From: an uncultured Bacteroidales bacterium
GTDB taxonomy: Bacteria > Bacteroidota > Bacteroidia > Bacteroidales > Bacteroidaceae
DNA: 43,754 bases
Reading direction: 5' to 3'
Assembly (NCBI GenBank): GCA_902801425.1
Contig: CADCIQ010000011.1
Location: 1-43,754, forward strand
The notes under the pieces were generated by a model. That model was not told the DNA's origin and did not search any database. It saw only the letters and a list, made by a program, of their open reading frames with translations. Positions 22,095 through 30,442 of this stretch are shown here, piece after piece (positions within the stretch are counted from its first letter, which is position 1; each line of letters opens with the position of its first letter). The position numbers were made by a program, and so were the translations under genes.

Positions 22095-23432
22095 TTACTC
22101 AAACCTAATCACCCCAGGAGCTGCAGATGTATCGGCAGGGGTTTCCTGCTCCTCTGGTGTATTCTGAGTGCCGTGAGAGAGGCGGCGGAGTTCCTCAAGC
22201 TGCTGACGAGTGCGCTTGCATGTAGGAGTGTTCTCTACTTGCATGATGATGTCTTCGTTGTCGAGATCCTCACTATTGAAGAGATAGATCTGTGGACGGT
22301 TCTTGTACTGGGCATTGTTGCCAGTCTGGCCATAGTAGTGTTCCATACGCTCACGGCGCACGGCACGGCGCTCTTCCTCTGCTGCCTGCTTTGCAATCTC
22401 CTCCTGAGTTTGGTGAGCACGGCGGTGTTTAGCCATTCCGTCAACATCATCAATGCCGAAACCTGTTGCGAGGATAGTAACCTTCACCTTATCGCCGAGG
22501 GTAGGGTCAAGGGCAAGTCCCCACTTGATTTCGAAGTCGCTGCCGAACTTATCCATGAAGTCATTGACATCATTCATCTCGTCCATCATCAGACCAGAGC
22601 AATCTTTATCCTTGCTGTGGAATGAGATAGAGAGGAGGATGCGCTGGGCATTGAACACGTCATTATCGTTGAGCAGAGGTGAATTGAGGGCATCCTCAAT
22701 AGCGTGCTTCACACGACCTTCACCTTCGCCATAGCCAGTACTCATGATAGCTACACCACCATCCTTGAGAACTGTCTTAACATCATTGAAGTCAAGGTTG
22801 ATGAGTCCGTGTACGGTGATAATCTCGGCAATGCTCTTAGCAGCTACGCTGAGAGTGTCATCTGCCTTGCCGAAAGCCTTGAGTACAGGGAGTTCACCGT
22901 AAATCTGACGCAGACGCTCATTGTTGATAACAAGAAGTGCATCCACGTTCTTTGCCATCTCCTCTACGCCGTCAAGAGCCTGATCAATCTTCTTGCGACC
23001 CTCAAAGCGGAATGGGATAGTGACGATACCCACGGTAAGGATACCCATGTTTTTAGACTCACGCGCGATGATAGGAGCAGCACCAGTACCTGTACCACCA
23101 CCCATACCTGCGGTGATAAATGCCATGCGAGTACCGTCGTTGAGCATACGGCGAACATCCTCGATGCTCTCTTCCGCAGCCTCACGAGCCTTTGCAGGGC
23201 GGTTTCCTGCACCGAGACCTTCCTTACCCAACTGGAGGTGGATAGGCACAGGAGAATCGTTGAGTGCCTGATTATCTGTGTTACAGAGTACGAAGGTAAC
23301 ATCGTGGATACCCTCACGATACATGTGATTAACGGCATTGCCACCGCCACCACCTACACCGATGACCTTGATGATGCTATTCTCTTTGCCAACTTCACCG
23401 AAGTCGAGTATGTTGTTGTTGAAATCTTCCAT
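22095..23432 (-). CDS. ftsZ: Cell division GTPase FtsZ
   Basis: 445 residues. The tubulin-like GTPase assembles into the Z ring at midcell. Visible are the N-terminal GVGGGGGNAVNHM (25-37), the tubulin signature GGGTGTGAAPIIA (about 116-128), and the T7 loop NLDFNDVKTVL (about 213-223). The C-terminal part (about 330-445) is a long charged linker with QTQEEIAKQAAEEERRAVRRERMEH and ends GVIRFE; a classical C-terminal peptide that FtsA would bind is not obvious to me. It sits at the usual end of the cluster after ftsA, with a heptad repeat between them. Confidence 0.97.
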   Translation of the reverse strand: MEDFNNNILDFGEVGKENSIIKVIGVGGGGGNAVNHMYREGIHDVTFVLCNTDNQALNDSPVPIHLQLGKEGLGAGNRPAKAREAAEESIEDVRRMLNDGTRMAFITAGMGGGTGTGAAPIIARESKNMGILTVGIVTIPFRFEGRKKIDQALDGVEEMAKNVDALLVINNERLRQIYGELPVLKAFGKADDTLSVAAKSIAEIITVHGLINLDFNDVKTVLKDGGVAIMSTGYGEGEGRVKHAIEDALNSPLLNDNDVFNAQRILLSISFHSKDKDCSGLMMDEMNDVNDFMDKFGSDFEIKWGLALDPTLGDKVKVTILATGFGIDDVDGMAKHRRAHQTQEEIAKQAAEEERRAVRRERMEHYYGQTGNNAQYKNRPQIYLFNSEDLDNEDIIMQVENTPTCKRTRQQLEELRRLSHGTQNTPEEQETPADTSAAPGVIRFE

Positions 23433-23435
23433 AAG

Positions 23436-23546
23436 AACTTAAAGTAAAAAGTGAAAAGTATAAAGTAAAAAGTGTGATTACATTTGATGTGCTGCGTATT
23501 AGCGTCAGTACTAATCATACTTTTTCCTTTTTATTTTTTATTTTAA
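23436..23546. repeat. Heptad-period inverted repeat pair between ftsA and ftsZ
   Basis: Left arm from 23436: AACTTAA, AGTAAAA, AGTGAAA, AGTATAA, AGTAAAA, AGTGTGA. Right arm from 23512: TAATCAT, ACTTTTT, CCTTTTT, ATTTTTT, ATTTTAA. The loop and inner edges resemble those at 2961-3077, so the two are copies of one family. It fills the whole gap of 116 bp. Confidence 0.75.
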
Positions 23547-23548
23547 TA

Positions 23549-24991
23549 TTACTCATCAGGCTCTGTGAATGTGCCGAGCCACTTCATAAGACGAGAGGTG
23601 AGGGATGGTCCCTTAGGCTTTTCCTGTTCCTTACGCTTACGCTCTTCTTCCTCTTCTTCCTTGCGCTTGCGTTCCTCTTCTTCAGCCTTCTTACGTTCCT
23701 CCTCAGCCTCGCGAGCCTTCTCTTCGGCAGTCTTGACCTTACCAGAGCCAGTAGTAGGCTCTACTGTGCGTGGTTTTGGCTCGGCCTCAGACTCTTTCTC
23801 CGGAGCTTTTGGTGCGAAGATATCCTGCTGTTCAACGATATTCTCGCCAGCGCAGTTAATCTCGCCCTTGGCAAGCAAGCCGAGGATAGTGTTCATCATG
23901 CCATTGTGAGCCATGATATCATTGTTAGAAGAATGAATATTGTAGTTCACAAACTTGGCAATACGAACCTTAGACACATGTGTGTGGTTCTTGAATGCTA
24001 CATCTATATTCTTCAGGTTGCTACCACCACCAGTTATGATGATACCTCCAACGAGCTTGTCTGTAAGTTCAACAGGAACCTGATACCACGCATTCTGTAC
24101 AATCTCCTGTACACGAGCCTCAATAAGTTCAATGAACTTTCGGCTTTCAATAATGCGCTCACTGTCAATGTTGTAAGATAAAGTGCCATCAATCTCGTTA
24201 GGGTCTGTATATGCAGAAGCATAACGAAGCTTCATCTTCTCAGCATCAGCCTCCTCCATCTGGAGAGAGACAATATCCTTTGTGATATTGTTGCTACCCA
24301 GTGGTATTACGGCAAGATGACGGAGAATGTTCTTGTGGAATACCTGGATAGTTGTTGTTTCAGAACCGAAGTCAACCAGCATACAGCCACTTCGCTTCTC
24401 AGAGTCAGTAAGAACCGCATCAGCAAGTGCGATTGGTGCAAGATACATTTCTGCAATAGCCACTCCTGCACGGTCGAAGCAGTTGTTGAGGTTATGATAG
24501 TATCTCTTGCGCTGAAGGATGTTGAGGAAGTTACCTTCTAGATGGTTACACTCAATGCCGGCAGGTTCAAGCTGGAACTGGTTATCCACCTTATATTCTT
24601 GGGTTACGACATCAAGAATCTCAAAGTCCTTATAGTCCATGGCACGGTTAGTATCCATGAGTGCATTAACCAAATCCTGAGTAACCTGCTGAGAGTCGGC
24701 AAGATCCTTCACCAGTACGTTACGCACAGAGTGAATGGACTGACCGCCCACGCCAACATAGACTTGAGCAATCTCTGTCTTCATGCTTGCCTTCAGGCGG
24801 TTGATGATATTGGTTATACACTGCACGGTCTTGTCTGCGTTATAGACCACACCCTTGCGGATGCAGGCAGTGGAGTCTTCCCTAACCACAGCATTGACAG
24901 TGAAACTGCCGTCATGATTCTTCTGACCGGCAACACCAGTAATTTTTGTTGAGCCAAGTTCAATGGCTACGATGAAATTCTTTGATGGCAT
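23549..24991 (-). CDS. ftsA: Actin-like cell division protein FtsA
   Basis: 480 residues. FtsA anchors FtsZ filaments to the inner membrane. The actin fold shows the phosphate-1 loop AIELGSTKITG (about 10-20), the second loop in MLVDFGSETTTIQVF (about 219-233) and the adenosine motif GGIIITGGGSNLKNI (about 313-327). After residue 395 follows an acidic and basic stretch of EEERKKAEEEERKRKEEE type, about 50 residues, and then the C-terminal amphipathic helix SLTSRLMKWLGTF that should insert in the membrane. The charged spacer is longer than in the E. coli protein but is common in Bacteroidota. It starts 30 bp after ftsQ. Confidence 0.96.
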   Translation of the reverse strand: MPSKNFIVAIELGSTKITGVAGQKNHDGSFTVNAVVREDSTACIRKGVVYNADKTVQCITNIINRLKASMKTEIAQVYVGVGGQSIHSVRNVLVKDLADSQQVTQDLVNALMDTNRAMDYKDFEILDVVTQEYKVDNQFQLEPAGIECNHLEGNFLNILQRKRYYHNLNNCFDRAGVAIAEMYLAPIALADAVLTDSEKRSGCMLVDFGSETTTIQVFHKNILRHLAVIPLGSNNITKDIVSLQMEEADAEKMKLRYASAYTDPNEIDGTLSYNIDSERIIESRKFIELIEARVQEIVQNAWYQVPVELTDKLVGGIIITGGGSNLKNIDVAFKNHTHVSKVRIAKFVNYNIHSSNNDIMAHNGMMNTILGLLAKGEINCAGENIVEQQDIFAPKAPEKESEAEPKPRTVEPTTGSGKVKTAEEKAREAEEERKKAEEEERKRKEEEEEERKRKEQEKPKGPSLTSRLMKWLGTFTEPDE

Positions 24992-25021
24992 ATATGCTGA
25001 TTATTTATTGTTTTTACTACT

Positions 25022-26218
25022 TTATTGCTTTTTCCCTTTTGAAGTCTTGTCTGTTGCTTTTGGCTTACTATCCTTCTTGGGGGAATTGTCCTTTTTAGGT
25101 GTGCTCTCTTTTTTAGAGGAATTCTCCTTCTTTGGAGTATTGTCCTTCTTCGGAGTGCTATCCTTCTTCGGAGTGTTATCTTTCTTAGGAGCAGTATCCT
25201 TTTTGGGAGTTTCCTTTGTTTTGGCTTTGTCCTCCTTCTTAGGCTGGCTGTCCTTCTTTTCTTCCTTCTTGGCAGTTTCCTGCTTCTTAGGTTGTTCCTC
25301 CACTTTATTCTTTCCGCTTTCCGCTTTACTCTTTTCTTCAGGAGTAGCTTCTGTGGCAGTAGCGTTTTCAGGTTGAGGAGTTGGTGGTGCAACGGCGATA
25401 GGCTTTACTATCTGATGCTTCTGTCCGTCGCGGTTAGTACAGATTACCTGATTGGCAAATTCAACAGAAATGTATGAATACTTATTCCAGCCAGCCTCAG
25501 AGAGACCATATTTATAGAATAGTTCTATACGGTGAAGCTGTTTCTGTACGAACTCTGTTACTATTTTCTTTCTTTTTTCCGGATATCGGCTGTTTGGCAG
25601 CATGCCTATGTTGATGACATGATCACCCACGCGAGGTACAATTTCTATTGTCCTATCCTTGAGCACGTTGATCTGCTCAATCTGGTTGCGCCATAAGTCG
25701 TCGTCCATTATTGTAGATGCGAGTATGCTGATGTATTTACAGGCATATTGCTTGTTTAGCAGGCCTGTAACGATGATCATGTCAGAGGTGTATTGTGAGT
25801 TAGGCATCACACCTCCGTTGTCATCAAGATAGTAGTCCTCGCCATTCTCAGCTTTCACTCTGACGATAGGAGTGCGCTGGGTAAGGCTTAGCTTAACGTG
25901 TCCCTCAGTTGTCACATAGCACTGGGCTGTGTTTACAAAGGCAGTCTTTAGGAGTATGTTCTCTATTTCTCGGGTGTTTATCTCGTCAATCCTCTTGTTG
26001 AGAGGGTATAGCGATTTCTTCTCAAGAAGCGTCTTTACCTCCGCTGTCTTGAGGAAGCCGTTCTCATTCTCATCCTCGATATTTATCTCCACCTTATTGC
26101 ATAGGCGGGGTGTCTCGTCGGGTTTATTCCACGAGGTCATAGCGAAGACGAGGTAAACGGCAATCACCAAGTCAAAGACTATCAGAGCACAATATTTCCA
26201 GTTTATTCTGAGTTTCAT
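25022..26218 (-). CDS. ftsQ: Cell division protein FtsQ with a long lysine-proline repeat tail
   Basis: 398 residues, about 120 longer than the conserved part. A single membrane helix (about 10-28) leads to a POTRA-like region and beta domain in the periplasm (about 40-265), as in FtsQ/DivIB, the bridge between cytosolic and periplasmic division proteins. Identity rests mainly on position between murC and ftsA and on this layout. From residue 275 the sequence turns low-complexity: PPTPQPENATATE, then Lys/Glu-rich, then hexads of TPKKDN/TPKKDS type (about 337-383), ending SKGKKQ. The tail should be periplasmic and strongly basic. The codon pattern repeats every 18 bp, so it probably grew by repeat slippage. 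Whether the tail is needed is unknown. Confidence 0.9.
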   Translation of the reverse strand: MKLRINWKYCALIVFDLVIAVYLVFAMTSWNKPDETPRLCNKVEINIEDENENGFLKTAEVKTLLEKKSLYPLNKRIDEINTREIENILLKTAFVNTAQCYVTTEGHVKLSLTQRTPIVRVKAENGEDYYLDDNGGVMPNSQYTSDMIIVTGLLNKQYACKYISILASTIMDDDLWRNQIEQINVLKDRTIEIVPRVGDHVINIGMLPNSRYPEKRKKIVTEFVQKQLHRIELFYKYGLSEAGWNKYSYISVEFANQVICTNRDGQKHQIVKPIAVAPPTPQPENATATEATPEEKSKAESGKNKVEEQPKKQETAKKEEKKDSQPKKEDKAKTKETPKKDTAPKKDNTPKKDSTPKKDNTPKKENSSKKESTPKKDNSPKKDSKPKATDKTSKGKKQ

Positions 26219-26236
26219 AAAATAAGCCAGCCCAGC

Positions 26237-26384
26237 AGCCCCTCACTTGCCCTTCGGGCATCCTCTCCCCAAGGGGCGAGGAAAAAGTTACATTTATTGC
26301 TATTGGAACTTTCTTTAGAGGGTTCTTTACTAATATATCCCTCGCCCCTTGGGGAGAGGGTGCCCATAGGGCGGGTGAGGGGCT
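26237..26384. repeat. Type B paired palindrome between murC and ftsQ
   Basis: Left arm begins AGCCCCTCACTTGCCCTTCG, with CTCTCCCCAAGGGGCGAGG; right arm CTCGCCCCTTGGGGAGAGG ... GGGTGAGGGGCT ends 2 bp from the murC stop. The left edge is 19 bp from the ftsQ start. The centre is about 50 bp. Confidence 0.8.
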
Positions 26385-26385
26385 T

Positions 26386-27759
26386 TTACTCTTTATTCTT
26401 AATAATTTCTGCGAGTTCAGCCATATAGTTGTCCAAGTCGCCTGCACCAAGGATGATGAGGACATCGAAATCGCGATTCTTAACGAGTTCAGGGACATCC
26501 TCCTTGTGAACCATGCTCTTCTCAATGCCAGGACGCAGGTTGTCATAGATGAGCTTTGACGTCACGCCTTCGATAGGAAGTTCGCGGGCAGGGTAGATAT
26601 CACAGAGTATCACCTCGTCAAGCTGTGACAGCGCATCTGCAAAGTCCTTGTAGAAATCGCGTGTGCGAGTGTAGAGATGAGGTTGGAAGATAGCGGTGAT
26701 GTGGCGGTTCTTATACACCTCACGCATTGAGCGTGCACTCTCGAAAATCTCCTTTGGATGGTGAGCATAGTCAGAGAGCAGAACGTGCTTGTCATTACGA
26801 ATGCGGAAGTCGAAACGACGATCCACACCACGATAGGTCTTCATACCATAACGCAGTTCTTCAGCTGTACAACCGTTGAGTTGTGCCATTGCCATTGCTG
26901 CAATACCGTTCTCAATGTTGATAGGTACAGGCTGACCGAGTTCAATACCCTTCACGTTCTCGATAGGAGATACGAGGTCGAAGGAAATCTCACCATTCTC
27001 TATGCGGATATTCTCTGCGTGGAAATCACCTTCAGTCTTTGAGTAGGTATAAACCTTTACACCCTCCTGTACATTAGGCTTAACCTCAAGACCAGTATGG
27101 ATGATGAGCGCACCACCTGGCTGAATGAGAGTGGTATAGTGACGGAAAGACTCAAGATAAGCCTCCTTTGTTCCGTAGATGTCGAGGTGGTCAGGGTCGG
27201 TCGCTGTGATTACAGACATCCAAGGGCTGAGCCAATGGAATGAGCGGTCGAACTCATCAGCCTCAATCACAACGTATGGACTTTCGTTAGAGAGAATATA
27301 GTTCGTACCATAGTTCTTGGAGATACCGCCGAGGAAGGCATTACAATCCATAGAACTCTGGTGCATGATATGAGCGCACATTGTTGAAGTTGTTGTCTTG
27401 CCGTGTGTTCCGGCAAAACATAGTCCCTTGAGCGACTTGGTAAGTGTTCCAAGTACCTGAGCACGTTTTTGAATTTCAAAGCCTCCATTGCGGAAGTACT
27501 GAAGCTCAGCGTGTTCATTTGGGATAGCAGGAGTGTAGATAACAAGACAATGCTCCTTGTCACGGCAAGCAAGAGGAATCTGCTCTACATCCTCCTCATA
27601 GTGAATGAGCATACCTTCCTTTTCCAACTGAAGAGTGAGGGCAGATGGAGTCTTGTCATAGCCTGCAACAACAAGACCACGATTAATGAAATAGCGAGCG
27701 ATAGCACTCATTCCAATGCCACCAGCACCAACGAAATATACAGCTTTTATATCTTGCAT
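26386..27759 (-). CDS. murC: UDP-N-acetylmuramate--L-alanine ligase
   Basis: 457 residues. It adds L-alanine to UDP-MurNAc with ATP, the first peptide step of peptidoglycan synthesis. The N-terminal FVGAGGIGMSAIARYF (9-24) binds the UDP-sugar; the ATP loop is FAGTHGKTTTSTMCA (about 114-128); EADEFDRSF and the SDYAHHPKEI motif (about 330-339) belong to Mur ligases, with DYAHHP specific to MurC-type members. It follows murG across a type A repeat. Length and motifs are complete. Confidence 0.96.
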   Translation of the reverse strand: MQDIKAVYFVGAGGIGMSAIARYFINRGLVVAGYDKTPSALTLQLEKEGMLIHYEEDVEQIPLACRDKEHCLVIYTPAIPNEHAELQYFRNGGFEIQKRAQVLGTLTKSLKGLCFAGTHGKTTTSTMCAHIMHQSSMDCNAFLGGISKNYGTNYILSNESPYVVIEADEFDRSFHWLSPWMSVITATDPDHLDIYGTKEAYLESFRHYTTLIQPGGALIIHTGLEVKPNVQEGVKVYTYSKTEGDFHAENIRIENGEISFDLVSPIENVKGIELGQPVPINIENGIAAMAMAQLNGCTAEELRYGMKTYRGVDRRFDFRIRNDKHVLLSDYAHHPKEIFESARSMREVYKNRHITAIFQPHLYTRTRDFYKDFADALSQLDEVILCDIYPARELPIEGVTSKLIYDNLRPGIEKSMVHKEDVPELVKNRDFDVLIILGAGDLDNYMAELAEIIKNKE

Positions 27760-27767
27760 AGAAATAT

Positions 27768-27900
27768 GGCCTCTCCCCCCGCCCTCCCCCGTAGGGAGGG
27801 AGCCGGAGCGCGATAGGCATGTTATATTGTTAATTATTCATTATTATTACTTTTGGGCATTCCGGCTCCCTCCCTACGGGGGAGGGCGGGGGGAGAGGCC
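27768..27900. repeat. Type A paired palindrome between murG and murC
   Basis: Left arm GGCCTCTCCCCCCGCC ... GCCGGAGCGCGATAGGCAT, centre of about 35 bp, right arm GGGCATTCCGG ... GGGGGGAGAGGCC. Same orientation and nearly the same arms as 20441-20576. It lies 8 bp from the murC ATG and 7 bp from the murG stop. Confidence 0.8.
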
Positions 27901-27907
27901 ACTGTTT

Positions 27908-29011
27908 TTATCTTTCCGCTAATTTTATCACTTCTTTTGCGATAACTTCAGCAGAATTGTGATATGCGAGTTTCTTGACCTCTGTTTCCAGAGAGGCAAT
28001 ACGTGCCTTATCGCTAACGAGCTTGATAGCTTCGTCAACAAGTTGCGCTCTTGCATCCTTGTCGGCAACGAAGATAGCAGCGTTCTTGTCGGAGAGTGCA
28101 CGTGCATTTTTTGTCTGGTGATCTTCTGCCACATTAGGAGAAGGAACAAGGATAGAAGCCTTGCCCAAGAGGCATAGCTCACTTATAGAAGAAGCTCCTG
28201 CACGACTGATCACGATATCAGCAGCACGATAGGCAGTTGCCATATCAGAGATGAATGCCTGAGCTTTGACGAATTTAGAGCCTTCAGCCTTACGCTCGCA
28301 TTCCTTAGCATAGTACTTACCAGTCTGCCATACAACTTGTATGCCAGCATTGTCAAATCTCTCTATGCCACCAGCGATAGAGTCATTTACGGTACGGGCA
28401 CCAAGAGAACCGCCAATAACGAGGATGATAGGCTTTTCGGGATCAAGTCCCATAGCCTTGCAAGCTTCCTCCTTAGACATTGTATTGTCAAGGAGAGCCT
28501 GACGCACAGGGTTTCCTGTCTTCATTATGCGGTCAGCAGGGAAGAAACGCTCCATACCATCGTATGCCACGCATATCTTCTCAGCCTTTTTGGCGAGAGA
28601 CTTGTTAGTCACTCCAGCATAGGAGTTCTGTTCCTGTATCAGACAAGGGATTCCCATTGCGTATGCTGCATTAAGGGTAGGTGCAGAGGCATATCCACCA
28701 ACTCCCACAGCTACCTGTGGACGGAATTCACGAATGATACTCTTCACCATGCTGCGACTCTTGATGAAGTCGAGCATCACACTTATATTCTTAGGACTCC
28801 AGAGAGGGCGGATAAGACCGCGGACAGGAAGTCCCTTAATTTCGTAACCAGCAGCAGGAACACGTTCCATCTCCATTCGTCCGTTAGCCCCGACGAATAG
28901 GATTTTTGCATCAGGACGCATGGCCTTGATTGCGTTGGCTATAGACACAGCAGGGAAGATATGGCCACCTGTGCCACCTCCGCTTACTATTACTCTAAGT
29001 TCCTTATCCAT
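27908..29011 (-). CDS. murG: Lipid II synthase MurG (UDP-GlcNAc transferase)
   Basis: 367 residues. It transfers GlcNAc to lipid I on the inner face of the membrane, giving lipid II. The GT-B fold shows SGGGTGGHIFPAV (9-21), VGVGGYASAPTL (about 101-112), the donor-site IGGSLGARTVNDSI (about 197-210) and SRAGASSISELCLLGKASILVP (from about 270), plus the later DHQTKNA. It starts 24 bp after ftsW. All hallmarks are intact. Confidence 0.97.
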   Translation of the reverse strand: MDKELRVIVSGGGTGGHIFPAVSIANAIKAMRPDAKILFVGANGRMEMERVPAAGYEIKGLPVRGLIRPLWSPKNISVMLDFIKSRSMVKSIIREFRPQVAVGVGGYASAPTLNAAYAMGIPCLIQEQNSYAGVTNKSLAKKAEKICVAYDGMERFFPADRIMKTGNPVRQALLDNTMSKEEACKAMGLDPEKPIILVIGGSLGARTVNDSIAGGIERFDNAGIQVVWQTGKYYAKECERKAEGSKFVKAQAFISDMATAYRAADIVISRAGASSISELCLLGKASILVPSPNVAEDHQTKNARALSDKNAAIFVADKDARAQLVDEAIKLVSDKARIASLETEVKKLAYHNSAEVIAKEVIKLAER

Positions 29012-29035
29012 TCTTAATTGTCAATTTTCAATTAA

Positions 29036-30340
29036 TTAATTATCTATTAAGACTGCATCTTCTCTTCTTGCGGCTGTTCTGCTGATACTGAGTATCACGC
29101 CGATATAAAGGCAGTTGATAATGCTTGAAGTACCACCCTTACTTATAAGTGGTAGAGGCTGTCCGGTGACAGGAGCAAGTCCTACTGCTACCATCATATT
29201 GAACAAAGCCTGTGTTACCATCAGTAGTGCCAGTCCCATTGCGAGATATGCAGGGAATGGGTTCTTGCACCTTCTGGCTATGATGCCTGTTCTGAAAAGC
29301 AATACCACATATAGGAATGCCACGAAGAAGGCTCCTACGATGCCTAATTCTTCAATGACTATTGCATAGATGAAGTCTGAGAATGCCTGTGAGAGAAAAT
29401 CACGCTCTACTGAATTACCCGGTCCACATCCCTTTATGTTACTTGAGACAATAGCAATTCTTGCGTGGCCTACCTGACCGTTCTTGTCAAGGTCATATTT
29501 CTCTGGTGGTACCTCCTCTTTATTGGTAAACTCCATGATACGACCTTTCCAAGTGTCGAAACGGTGGCCTATTTTTTGTATGCCTGTAAGTTCGGGTTTC
29601 TTCTCGTTCTTTGCTTTTATAGCAACAGGAATACCATCTTCAGTCTCTTTTATCTCCTCTGTAAGGTGCATTTTCTCCTTATCAGTAAGACTGTTGTCTG
29701 GTGCCTTACCAAAGGCGAGGATAGAGCCTATTCCAAGTCCGACAAGCAGAACGCAGATTGTCACGAGATAGCCTATCTGTTTCAGAGGCACTCGTCCGAT
29801 AATCATCATCAGGAAGACCACCAATGATAGCATAGCCGCTGTTGACAGGTTCTCAGGAGCAATAGGAAGTATCAGGAATGCGCCTGTTATAAGTACATAC
29901 TTCATAGCCTTTGGAGCCGCGCCATCTGCTGTTTGCATAGCACTAAGTATCTGTGCCGTGGCAAGAATCATAGCACCTTTGGCAATCTCTGACGGCTGTA
30001 TCGGGATAAATCCTATCTTCAGCCATCGGGCGGCATCGTTCTCTTTCGTTCCACAAACAAATACAAGAATCAGCATCACGAAGGCTAAAGGTACGAGAAT
30101 AGGCGTGGCAAGTTTGAAGAACTTACACTTGATGTTAAGTGTCATCACCATCACACCCACTCCTATCAATAGAAGGAACGAGTGATAGGTGGCAGCCTTC
30201 CAATAGTTGCCAGACTTATATCCCAAGCTTGATGAGGCAGAATAGACTTCTACAACGCTCACTATACAGAGCAAGAAGAAAACTACCCAAATCACCTTAT
30301 CACCTTTGAAGATGTTGTTTATTTGCTTTAGTGAATCCAC
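29036..30340 (-). CDS. ftsW: SEDS glycosyltransferase FtsW
   Basis: 434 residues with about ten membrane segments. FtsW polymerises lipid II at the septum together with the PBP encoded by ftsI in this cluster. Motifs: IPIQPSEIAKGAMI (about 110-123), NNxKGCGPGNSVERDFLSQA-type loop (from about 303) and GQPLPLISKGGTSSI (about 392-406). The extracytoplasmic loop of about 90 residues (about 215-300), rich in Lys and Glu, holds the catalytic-side region and is longer than in E. coli, as usual in Bacteroidota. It lies between murD and murG. Confidence 0.95.
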   Translation of the reverse strand: MDSLKQINNIFKGDKVIWVVFFLLCIVSVVEVYSASSSLGYKSGNYWKAATYHSFLLLIGVGVMVMTLNIKCKFFKLATPILVPLAFVMLILVFVCGTKENDAARWLKIGFIPIQPSEIAKGAMILATAQILSAMQTADGAAPKAMKYVLITGAFLILPIAPENLSTAAMLSLVVFLMMIIGRVPLKQIGYLVTICVLLVGLGIGSILAFGKAPDNSLTDKEKMHLTEEIKETEDGIPVAIKAKNEKKPELTGIQKIGHRFDTWKGRIMEFTNKEEVPPEKYDLDKNGQVGHARIAIVSSNIKGCGPGNSVERDFLSQAFSDFIYAIVIEELGIVGAFFVAFLYVVLLFRTGIIARRCKNPFPAYLAMGLALLMVTQALFNMMVAVGLAPVTGQPLPLISKGGTSSIINCLYIGVILSISRTAARREDAVLIDN

Positions 30341-30363
30341 TTACTTTAATTTTTAAATTAAGA

Positions 30364-30442
30364 AATGAACAATGAAAAATTATAAAATACAGATTACTTA
30401 TGAAAAGCGTAACTTGTATTTTTCATTTTTCACTTTTCATTT
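30364..30442. repeat. Heptad-period inverted repeat pair overlapping the murD 3' end
   Basis: Left arm: AATGAAC, AATGAAA, AATTATA, AAATACA (30364-30391). Right arm: TGTATTT, TTCATTT, TTCACTT, TTCATTT (30415-30442). The last two right-arm units encode the end of MurD (NEK and stop TGA), so the array and the gene end are shared. Confidence 0.7.

Noticed and set aside
22704-23447. Open frame of 247 codons on the plus strand opposite ftsZ
   Set aside because: It is the complement of a strongly conserved gene, has no promoter and no recognisable domain.
23474-24181. Open frame of 235 codons on the plus strand opposite ftsA
   Set aside because: Leucine- and phenylalanine-rich shadow of the Glu/Lys-rich ftsA tail; no independent support.
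24963-25376. Open frames on both strands over the ftsQ tail
   Set aside because: The 18-bp repeat opens all frames; only the ftsQ frame joins a conserved domain.
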